A stretch of 10,035 nucleotides of DNA from Candidatus Peribacteraceae bacterium (GTDB lineage Bacteria > Patescibacteriota > Gracilibacteria > Peribacterales > Peribacteraceae): positions 1 through 10,035 of the forward strand of contig JAQUNQ010000040.1 of assembly GCA_028717505.1 (NCBI GenBank), in the 5' to 3' direction. Position numbers and translations under genes: made by a program. Positions 1-3,909 of the stretch are shown piece by piece. Each line of letters begins with the position of its first letter. Positions within the stretch are counted from its first letter, which is position 1. The notes under the pieces are model-generated. The model was not told the DNA's origin, searched no databases, and saw only the letters and a list, made by a program, of their open reading frames with translations.

Positions 1-608
1 AGGGGAAGTTCGCCGCGGCTGTAGGCGAGGAAGGAGGCAGCGAGCTCCGCAATCTCTCCGCGCGTGAGGAGGTCATCCGGGTGCATGTCAGGCAGGGAAA
101 TGCCCTGTGCGACAGCGGTAGCCAGATAGGGTGTGTACCATGCGAGGGCATCCGTCTGAATGAGCGGAATCTCCAAAGTGCCGATGAGGATCTTCACTGC
201 CTCTGCGTAGTTCACCGAACGTTCCGGATGAAAGTGCCACCGGGAAGGCTGGATTCCATCGAGAGGATCTCCGCGCACGATCTCAGCATGTTTGGCCGCA
301 CACACGAACGGCGCATACCATGCGGATGACTCCACATCCGGGAAACATGCAATCCCCTCCACAGGGGCAATCTCCGGAGCAAGCTTGAGAGCAATCTTCA
401 CAAACTCCGCGCGATTCACGAGGTGATTCGGACGAAAGGTACCATCGGCGTAGCCTTGCAGGACCTCTTCTTCCGTGAGGAAGCTCACGGCAACTGCCGT
501 GCGGAGTTCCCGTGGCGCATCGCTGTAGGGAAGATGCGACGTGTCATAAGATGCAGCAAGCACCACCACAGGAAAGACCATGCCGAGAAAAATGAGGAAG
601 CGACGCAT
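1..608 (-). CDS. Secreted SLH-domain surface protein (C-terminus beyond window)
   Basis: The minus strand is open from an ATG at 608 to the window edge, giving 202 residues of a longer protein. Residues 1-19 form a signal peptide: basic MRR, a hydrophobic core and a likely cleavage after VVVLAA. S-layer homology (SLH) repeats follow. The first, about residues 27-76, has the GYADGTFRPN signature and NRAEF. The second, about 88-145, begins CFPDVESSAWYAPFVCAAK with two Cys. The third, from about 158, begins WYTPYLATAVAQGI and includes LTRGEIAEL. SLH repeats generally anchor exported proteins to cell-wall polymers, so a surface or envelope role is likely; any effector domain would lie further left. 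No Shine-Dalgarno sequence precedes the ATG; the leader is pyrimidine-rich. The domain call is firm, the specific function unknown. Confidence 0.88.
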   Translation of the reverse strand, partial: MRRFLIFLGMVFPVVVLAASYDTSHLPYSDAPRELRTAVAVSFLTEEEVLQGYADGTFRPNHLVNRAEFVKIALKLAPEIAPVEGIACFPDVESSAWYAPFVCAAKHAEIVRGDPLDGIQPSRWHFHPERSVNYAEAVKILIGTLEIPLIQTDALAWYTPYLATAVAQGISLPDMHPDDLLTRGEIAELAASFLAYSRGELP

Positions 609-628
609 AGGAGAGAATGGGAGAACCT

Positions 629-634
629 ACCATA
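629..634 (-). promoter_or_regulatory. Possible extended -10 box for the SLH gene
   Basis: The minus strand reads TGGTATGGT, an extended -10 (TGn plus TATGGT) ending 20 nt before the ATG at 608. It resembles the TATGCT -10 boxes elsewhere in the window. No good -35 box is visible. Confidence 0.35.
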
Positions 635-663
635 CCAGAAAACCATGTCACTCGCCCGCAGAA

Positions 664-693
664 GCTGGCCGTGGCATGCAATCCACAGCCAGC
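664..693 (-). terminator. Hairpin between proB and the SLH gene, possible terminator
   Basis: GCTGGC at 664-669 pairs with GCCAGC at 688-693, and the stem continues inward with about five further pairs around a short loop. It lies just after the proB stop. On the minus strand only a poor T-run follows, so it is a weak intrinsic terminator at best. Confidence 0.35.
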
Positions 694-703
694 CTCACGG
701 CGA

Positions 704-1498
704 TTACCGATAGAACGTCGTCCCGATGGTGCCCTGCAACAGGCGATGAATGGCATTCCGTGTCCGGCTGTTGCCGATATGAACCAGCACATCCGCGTAA
801 GCTGCTTCCTCCGCTGCCTTTCCTTTCGTGTCGAAACCACCGATGCCTCCCGGAGATTTTTTTCCTTTTTTGACAAACTTGCTCCAGTTGAAGTGGCCCA
901 CGTGCACCTTGGGAATGAGTTCGGACGCATCATCATCAGGATCACCCGTGAAGAGACCGTCAATGTTGGAAAGAATGACGAGATGCAGCGCGTCCACTTC
1001 TATGGCGATTTTTGCAGCGATGCGATCGTTGTCATTCACGATGGGACCGAGAGTCACGAAGTCATTCCCGTTGATGATGGGAATAATGGGCGTGCCCCAC
1101 GCATCCTCGATTTCATGATACTGGCGGAAGGTACGGCGCATGTTTCTCCTTCCATCTTCAGTTTTAAAATCACTCTCCTCCACCAGGCCTTGTGCGCAGC
1201 GAATGCCGTGCGCCGCGAAATAGCGCGTCCAGCGTCCCATGAGATCATTCTGACCAAGCCCGGAGAGCGCCTGCTTCTTGTCCCACATTTCCTGCGCGAC
1301 ACGCCTGGGTAGGAGCGAACGGCCGGTGCCGATGGCTCCGGAAGAGACGAGGATGATGCGGGCCTGCTCGCGCAGCTTCGCCATCTGGTAGGCGAGACGA
1401 CGCATGATGTTCTCATTGGGTTCCCCGTTGTCACAGAGAGCATCCGTGCCGGCTTTGATGACATACGTATCGTGGTAGCGGGTGAAATTGTGCTTCAT
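704..1498 (-). CDS. proB: Glutamate 5-kinase-like amino acid kinase, without PUA domain
   Basis: The 264-residue protein belongs to the amino acid kinase family and best fits glutamate 5-kinase, which phosphorylates glutamate to gamma-glutamyl phosphate, the first step of proline synthesis. Visible motifs are VIKAGTDAL at 13-21 (phosphate-binding Lys), VSSGAIGTGRSLL at 51-63, PIIPIINGNDFVT, then NDNDRIAAKIAIEVDAL and LSNIDGLFTGDP, and a C-terminal GGIGGFDTKGKAAEEA loop. Glutamate 5-kinases with the C-terminal PUA domain have about 370 residues; this one is kinase domain only. The usual INEND motif reads INGND, so another amino acid kinase specificity is not excluded. It starts 30 nt after the stop of the upstream small gene, probably in the same transcript. 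No proA or proC lies in the window. The start has no Shine-Dalgarno sequence and follows a C/T-rich tract. Confidence 0.8.
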   Translation of the reverse strand: MKHNFTRYHDTYVIKAGTDALCDNGEPNENIMRRLAYQMAKLREQARIILVSSGAIGTGRSLLPRRVAQEMWDKKQALSGLGQNDLMGRWTRYFAAHGIRCAQGLVEESDFKTEDGRRNMRRTFRQYHEIEDAWGTPIIPIINGNDFVTLGPIVNDNDRIAAKIAIEVDALHLVILSNIDGLFTGDPDDDASELIPKVHVGHFNWSKFVKKGKKSPGGIGGFDTKGKAAEEAAYADVLVHIGNSRTRNAIHRLLQGTIGTTFYR

Positions 1499-1528
1499 GG
1501 ATAAAGAGGGAAGGAGGCAAAGAGAAAA

Positions 1529-1846
1529 TCACCAAGATCCATAAGGGTTTTCCCTGTCTTTGAATCTGCTGGAAATCGCGAGACAAACTATTCGCCGGAT
1601 CTTGCCGCGCCGACGGCCGGCAAGTTCATAGATGCGCATGAGATGATTCTCGGCAGTCTCCACGCTCGTGCAGCTTTCCGCCTGAAACCCATCACGAAAC
1701 AGATGCTCTTCTCCGATCTGTCGCAGCTTATCCAAGCTGACACCTCGAAGGAGCGAAAGAACATCGCGCCGGAAGTCTCCAACGACGGAATCGAAGTCGT
1801 GGTCTCCCTCGAAAGAGTCCTGTGTAGCGAAATCAATGGAATCCAT
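1529..1846 (-). CDS. Small protein of unknown function (gene C), upstream of proB
   Basis: This 105-residue protein starts MDSIDFATQDSFEGDHDF. I do not recognise the family. The first third is acidic (repeated D/E and F), the middle is probably helical (DVLSLLRGVSLDKLRQIGEEHLF), and the C-terminal third is basic (AGRRRGKIRRIV). There is no signal peptide or membrane segment. The frame is open further upstream to an ATG at 1921, but that extension would be read through the terminator hairpin and codes for a low-complexity Arg/Pro/Gly stretch, so the ATG at 1846 is preferred. It is the downstream gene of the third leader unit and is followed 30 nt later by proB, which suggests co-transcription. 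A regulatory or metabolic partner role for proB is only a guess from position. Confidence 0.6.
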   Translation of the reverse strand: MDSIDFATQDSFEGDHDFDSVVGDFRRDVLSLLRGVSLDKLRQIGEEHLFRDGFQAESCTSVETAENHLMRIYELAGRRRGKIRRIVCLAISSRFKDRENPYGSW

Positions 1847-1861
1847 GGGAACAAAGGGAAA

Positions 1862-1890
1862 TACAAATAAAAGACCGGGCTCTCGCCCGG
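1862..1890 (-). terminator. Intrinsic terminator between leader 3 and gene C
   Basis: On the minus strand CCGGGC (1890-1885) pairs with GCCCGG (1880-1875) around a GAGA tetraloop, followed directly by TCTTTTATTTGTA. This is a textbook intrinsic terminator on the minus strand, placed after the short ORF 1932-2003 and before the start of gene C. It would either end the short transcript or act as an attenuator for gene C and proB. Confidence 0.72.
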
Positions 1891-1899
1891 ATGCCGCTC

Positions 1900-1974
1900 G
1901 GGGGCAGGTGCCCCGCTTCACTCGTCTGAGTTTACGCAGGCAGCACCTCCCCCGCTCTCGGCGGAGTGAAGGTG
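1900..1974 (-). promoter_or_regulatory. Leader 3 RNA: alternative hairpins, possible antiterminator
   Basis: Inside the short ORF, CACCT (1974-1970) pairs with AGGTG (1948-1944), and CTCCGC (1966-1961) pairs with GCGGGG (1955-1950) around a CGAGA loop. The 3' strand GGGGGAGGTGC (1953-1943) is also complementary to GCACCTGCCCCC (1911-1900), 11 pairs with one bulged G. CTTCACTC (1971-1964) is complementary to GAGTGAAG (1923-1916). These pairings overlap, so the RNA can form a pseudoknot or switch between folds. Here the switching partner lies just before the terminator stem, not in it. Confidence 0.45.
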
Positions 1975-2003
1975 AAGCCCGGCAGAGTCACAGAAGATGA
2001 CAT
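1932..2003 (-). CDS. 23-codon leader peptide 3 (Pro/Thr-rich)
   Basis: A short ORF, ATG at 2003 to TAA at 1932. Residues 8-19 read PGFTFTPPRAGE. It aligns with the two other short ORFs of this region: start, Gly9, Pro14, Ala17-Gly18 and Glu coincide, with one codon missing after Gly18. It has Pro at 8, 14, 15 and 22, and Thr at 6, 11 and 13. A TTGACA promoter lies directly upstream, and the ATG comes 10 nt after the -10 box. A terminator follows, then gene C and proB. The likely role is a leader peptide whose translation sets the fold of the RNA; Pro codons upstream of a proline-synthesis kinase fit that idea. It could also be an independent small protein. Expression is not proven. Confidence 0.5.
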   Translation of the reverse strand: MSSSVTLPGFTFTPPRAGEVLPA

Positions 2004-2013
2004 CGCAAGGAGA

Positions 2014-2042
2014 AGCCTATAACGGAACATCCGAAGTGTCAA
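2014..2042 (-). promoter_or_regulatory. Promoter of unit 3
   Basis: The minus strand has a perfect -35 TTGACA (2042-2037), 17 nt, then TAGGCT (2019-2014); the overlapping TATAGG at 15 nt spacing is an alternative -10. The predicted start is only a few bases before the ATG at 2003. The TGA stop of gene B (2041-2039) lies inside the -35 box. Confidence 0.62.
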
Positions 2043-2395
2043 ATGCTCTCCTGCAGCTCAACGATGGCACGAATGACCTGGTGGAGGATTTTCTGTCGTT
2101 CTTCCAGATCAGGCACCTTGATGAGGGCATGCGCCATGCCTATGGCGTGACAATCTTTCTCCGGCAGCTGAAGCGCGGAGACCACGGAAGACGGGAGAGC
2201 GCGCCCCTGTAGGACGCAGAGCTCCATGAGCTTGCTCGCCGCGCGGTGGATGAGCGCCGACCTGCCTTCCAGGTATTCCTGCTGCAGGATGGGGTGGACA
2301 CCTGCACGCCGCTCGGGCGGAGGCGGAGGAGAGTGTGCCGGTTCTTCCGCTTCAAGCACTGCATCCGGCAGATGATCGATCACGGCTGTACTCAT
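2039..2395 (-). CDS. Small protein of unknown function (gene B)
   Basis: This 118-residue protein is not recognised. Residues 1-35 are acidic and then Pro-rich (a run of five Pro followed by ERRAG), probably a disordered tail. Residues 36-118 look all-helical: HPILQQEYLEGRSALIHRAA, then a Cys-containing helix, then LEERQKILHQVIRAIVELQESI, an amphipathic C-terminal helix. It has no signal peptide or membrane segment. It begins 29 nt after a terminator stem, in the second of three leader units, and its stop codon lies in the -35 box of the next unit. There is no Shine-Dalgarno sequence; the leader is a T-run then a C/T tract. It might be a small adaptor or nucleic-acid-associated protein, but nothing in the sequence settles this. 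Confidence 0.6.
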   Translation of the reverse strand: MSTAVIDHLPDAVLEAEEPAHSPPPPPERRAGVHPILQQEYLEGRSALIHRAASKLMELCVLQGRALPSSVVSALQLPEKDCHAIGMAHALIKVPDLEERQKILHQVIRAIVELQESI

Positions 2396-2412
2396 GAGAA
2401 GAGGGGGGGAAT

Positions 2413-2446
2413 CAAAAAAATAAAAGCCTTCCGCTGGGGGAAGGCT
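2413..2446 (-). terminator. Intrinsic terminator between leader 2 and gene B
   Basis: On the minus strand AGCCTTCC (2446-2439) pairs with GGAAGGCT (2432-2425) around CCCAGC, followed at once by TTTATTTTTTTG. This is a clean 8-bp intrinsic terminator after the short ORF 2473-2550, with the ATG of gene B just 29 nt beyond the stem. Position and strand fit an attenuator. Confidence 0.75.
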
Positions 2447-2526
2447 CCGATTGCGAGGAAACGTTCACACGATTACCTCAGACAATACAGCTCCTTCCCC
2501 GCTGGATAGGGGGAATAGAAGGAGCC
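2437..2526 (-). promoter_or_regulatory. Leader 2 RNA: mutually exclusive hairpins
   Basis: Within the short ORF GCTCCTT (2525-2519) pairs with AAGGAGC (2496-2490), and an inner CCCC/GGGG stem closes the loop. The 3' strand of this hairpin, GGGGAAGG (2500-2493), is exactly complementary to CCTTCCCC (2444-2437), which includes the 5' arm of the terminator. Pairing 2 with 3 would therefore block the terminator, as in classic attenuators. Confidence 0.5.
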
Positions 2527-2550
2527 ATAGGTAAACACCTGTTGAGGCAT
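2473..2550 (-). CDS. 25-codon leader peptide 2 (Tyr-rich)
   Basis: A short ORF, ATG at 2550 to TAA at 2473. Residues 6-20 read FTYGSFYSPYPAGKE. It has Tyr at 8, 12, 15 and 22 and Phe at 6 and 11. It aligns over its full 25 codons, without gaps and to the same TAA, with leader 1. The frame is open to another ATG at 2574, but the -10 box TATTAT lies between the two, so 2550 is preferred. The promoter places the transcript start about 5 nt before this ATG. The likely role is a leader peptide with aromatic control codons in the 5' strand of its hairpin. An independent small protein is the alternative. Confidence 0.55.
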   Translation of the reverse strand: MPQQVFTYGSFYSPYPAGKELYCLR

Positions 2551-2562
2551 GTGACGACAGAA

Positions 2563-2590
2563 ATAATAGACCATGAAGCGGAAAAGTCAA
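2563..2590 (-). promoter_or_regulatory. Promoter of unit 2
   Basis: The minus strand shows TTGACT (2590-2585), 16 nt, TATTAT (2568-2563), five of six consensus bases in each box. The ATG of leader 2 follows 12 nt after the -10. The TGA stop of gene A lies inside the -35 box. Confidence 0.7.
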
Positions 2591-2898
2591 TGCGCCTGTG
2601 AACCGTTGGGACTCGTGTGCCCATTGCCATTCGGTTTATCCAGCCACCATTCATGTTCCCAGGCGGGATCAACGTGGTACGTCGGACCAAGAATGTCCTC
2701 AACCTGCACCGCCAAACCTTCCCGCACACGAGCAGAGACGGTATCCACCTTGCGAGCAGCGGCCAAAAAAGTGCTATACGTCGTTCCGGCAATCCAAAGT
2801 GTCCGCCCGCGCTGCGACGCAAGTGCTTCGGCTATTCCATCAACAAGCGGGAGAGTGATGATACGACCGGGATAATCCTGTGAATCAATGGATCTCAT
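2587..2898 (-). CDS. Small protein of unknown function (gene A)
   Basis: This 103-residue protein is not recognised. The N-terminal half alternates hydrophobic and polar segments (GRIITLPLVDGIAEALASQRG, then RTLWIAGTTYSTFLAAARKV), suggesting a small alpha/beta fold. The C-terminal end is Trp- and Asn-rich (EHEWWLDKPNGNGH) and probably flexible. There is no signal peptide. The call rests on its place as the downstream gene of unit 1, with the same layout as units 2 and 3, and its stop codon inside the -35 box of unit 2. Several other frames are also open here on both strands, so coding status is less certain than for its neighbours. The start at 2898 has no Shine-Dalgarno sequence and follows a T-run. 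Confidence 0.5.
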   Translation of the reverse strand: MRSIDSQDYPGRIITLPLVDGIAEALASQRGRTLWIAGTTYSTFLAAARKVDTVSARVREGLAVQVEDILGPTYHVDPAWEHEWWLDKPNGNGHTSPNGSQAH

Positions 2899-2900
2899 AG

Positions 2901-2947
2901 AAAAAACGGAAATGGGAAATACACTCCTCCACCACGTGGGGAAGAGG
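2901..2947 (-). terminator. Hairpin between leader 1 and gene A, weak terminator
   Basis: On the minus strand CTCTTCC (2946-2940) pairs with GGAGGAG (2930-2924), one pair being G-T, extended by two C-G pairs across a bulged T around an ACGT loop. TGTATTTCCC follows directly and a run of six T comes only at 2906-2901. The stem matches the position of the terminators of units 2 and 3, but the T-tract is displaced, so termination may be weak. Confidence 0.42.
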
Positions 2948-3023
2948 TCGAATGCGAATGGAATGGTTCTTACTTCACACGCATCGGCTCCTTCCCCGCT
3001 CTAAACGGGAAAGCGAAGAAGCC
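2938..3023 (-). promoter_or_regulatory. Leader 1 RNA: mutually exclusive hairpins
   Basis: Within the short ORF GGCTTCTT (3023-3016) pairs with AAGGAGCC (2993-2986), with one G-T pair, and TCCCG (3010-3006) pairs with CGGGG (2998-2994) around a seven-base loop. The 3' strand GGGGAAG (2997-2991) is also complementary to CTTCCCC (2944-2938), part of the downstream stem. The arrangement is the same as in unit 2. Confidence 0.45.
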
Positions 3024-3047
3024 GAAGGCAAACATCTGCATGGACAT
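2970..3047 (-). CDS. 25-codon leader peptide 1 (Phe-rich)
   Basis: A short ORF, ATG at 3047 (a second in-frame ATG at 3041) to TAA at 2970. Residues 6-20 read FAFGFFAFPFRAGKE: six Phe within ten residues (6, 8, 10, 11, 13, 15). This composition recalls the leader peptides of the E. coli pheA and pheST operons. Its promoter has a perfect TTGACA, and the ATG comes 10 nt after the -10 box. It aligns codon for codon with leader 2. The likely role is a Phe-responsive leader controlling gene A. The downstream gene is not a recognisable aromatic amino acid gene, so the target of such control is unclear; a self-standing small hydrophobic peptide is the alternative. Confidence 0.55.
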   Translation of the reverse strand: MSMQMFAFGFFAFPFRAGKEPMRVK

Positions 3048-3052
3048 GCTTG

Positions 3053-3080
3053 TTCACACTTTACTTGGAATCCCTATGCT
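3053..3080 (+). promoter_or_regulatory. Promoter of rsmA-comEC
   Basis: TTCACA (3053-3058), 16 nt, TATGCT (3075-3080) precedes the ATG at 3097 by 16 nt. The same TATGCT -10 occurs before the genes at 8556 and 9892. This placement decides against the upstream in-frame ATGs at 3040 and 3076. Confidence 0.5.
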
Positions 3081-3085
3081 GTCAA
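3058..3085 (-). promoter_or_regulatory. Promoter of unit 1, divergent to rsmA
   Basis: The minus strand has TTGACA (3085-3080), 16 nt, TAAAGT (3063-3058), then the ATG of leader 1 ten bases on. The -35 touches the -10 of the rightward rsmA promoter at base 3080, so the two promoters probably compete. Confidence 0.65.
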
Positions 3086-3096
3086 TCTCGCAGAGC

Positions 3097-3909
3097 ATGA
3101 CTGCGCTTCCTGAAGAGATCCGCCGGTTCTGTTCATCCCATGGCCTCCGTCTCAATACGGATCTCGGCCAGCACTTCCTGCTCGATGCATCAATCCTCGA
3201 CCACATCGTGGAGACGGCACTCATCAAAAAGGACGACACGGTCGTGGAGATCGGCCCCGGCATCGGTGTGCTCACGAGGAAACTCCTCGAGCGTGCCGGC
3301 TCCGTGATCGCCATCGAGCTGGATGGACGGCTGATCCCCCTCCTCAGGGAATTCACCGGAGAGAACGCAGCACTCACCGTCACGCAGGGGAACGCCCTCC
3401 ACATCGCCATGCCCTCCACTCCTTATAAGGTGGTGGCCAACATTCCCTATCACATCACCTCCCCCCTCCTCCGTCATCTCTTCCTCGAATCGACGACGAC
3501 GCCCTCCGCGCTCACGCTCCTCATCCAGCGCGAGGTGGCCGAGAAGATCTGCGACAGGGAAGATGCCGGCATCCTGACCATTCTCGTCGGACTTTTCGGG
3601 AAGCCGCGCATCGCGGGCCTCGTCCCGCCGGAAGCCTTCCTCCCCCCGCCCAAGGTGGATTCGGCCATCCTCCACATCGAATGCTTCGGGGAACCGCTCA
3701 CCGGCAGGGAAATCATGGAGCGGATCTTCAAATTGGTGAAAATCGGCTTCGGACAGAAGCGCAAGATGCTGAGCAATACGATCGGACGGTTCTCCTGGGG
3801 CATGGAACTCCTGGAACGCGCTTCCATAGACCCAAAGCGGCGCCCCCAGACACTTTCCGTCGAGGAGTGGATCGCCCTCGCGAAGGAGATGCCGGAGGAT
3901 GAGGGCTGA
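3097..3909 (+). CDS. rsmA: 16S rRNA dimethyladenosine methyltransferase RsmA/KsgA
   Basis: This enzyme dimethylates two adjacent adenines in the 3' terminal hairpin of 16S rRNA (A1518 and A1519 in E. coli) using S-adenosylmethionine, late in small-subunit assembly. The 270-residue length matches the family (E. coli 273). Visible motifs are LGQHFLLD at 23-30, SAM-binding VVEIGPGIGVLT at 49-60, acidic IELD at 73-76, and the catalytic NIPYHITSPLL from 115. The C-terminal part carries PPPKVDSAI and GQKRKML. The frame is open to ATGs at 3040 and 3076, but the promoter -10 box lies over 3075-3080 and the family usually begins shortly before the LGQHFL motif, so 3097 is chosen. The stop TGA overlaps the ATG of comEC by one base, indicating translational coupling. 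Confidence 0.95.
   Translation: MTALPEEIRRFCSSHGLRLNTDLGQHFLLDASILDHIVETALIKKDDTVVEIGPGIGVLTRKLLERAGSVIAIELDGRLIPLLREFTGENAALTVTQGNALHIAMPSTPYKVVANIPYHITSPLLRHLFLESTTTPSALTLLIQREVAEKICDREDAGILTILVGLFGKPRIAGLVPPEAFLPPPKVDSAILHIECFGEPLTGREIMERIFKLVKIGFGQKRKMLSNTIGRFSWGMELLERASIDPKRRPQTLSVEEWIALAKEMPEDEG

Noticed and set aside
1847..1921. N-terminal extension of gene C to an ATG at 1921.
   Set aside because: It would be read through the terminator stem and T-run, and encodes low-complexity sequence with no domain character.
1875..2003. Possible tmRNA, SRP RNA or a known riboswitch, because of the dense hairpins.
   Set aside because: No tmRNA tag or tRNA-like end, no SRP GGAAGCAGC-type loop and no known aptamer consensus were recognised. 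The region is better explained by a promoter, a short ORF and a terminator.
2478..2883. Other open frames over gene A, on both strands.
   Set aside because: They have no promoter fit or domain. Gene A alone fits the unit layout and the stop/-35 junction, though its coding status stays moderate.
1932..3047. The three short ORFs as precursors of modified peptides (cyanobactin-like, core followed by AGKE).
   Set aside because: No maturation or protease gene is adjacent, the best-conserved codons coincide with an RNA stem, and differences fall mostly at first and second codon positions. Not excluded, but less likely than a leader function.
1932..3047. The three hairpins as a dispersed intergenic palindromic repeat with accidental ORFs.
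   Set aside because: All three have the same strand, frame, start, stop and promoter spacing, and each lies just upstream of a gene. A repeat origin cannot be ruled out without genome-wide copy counts.
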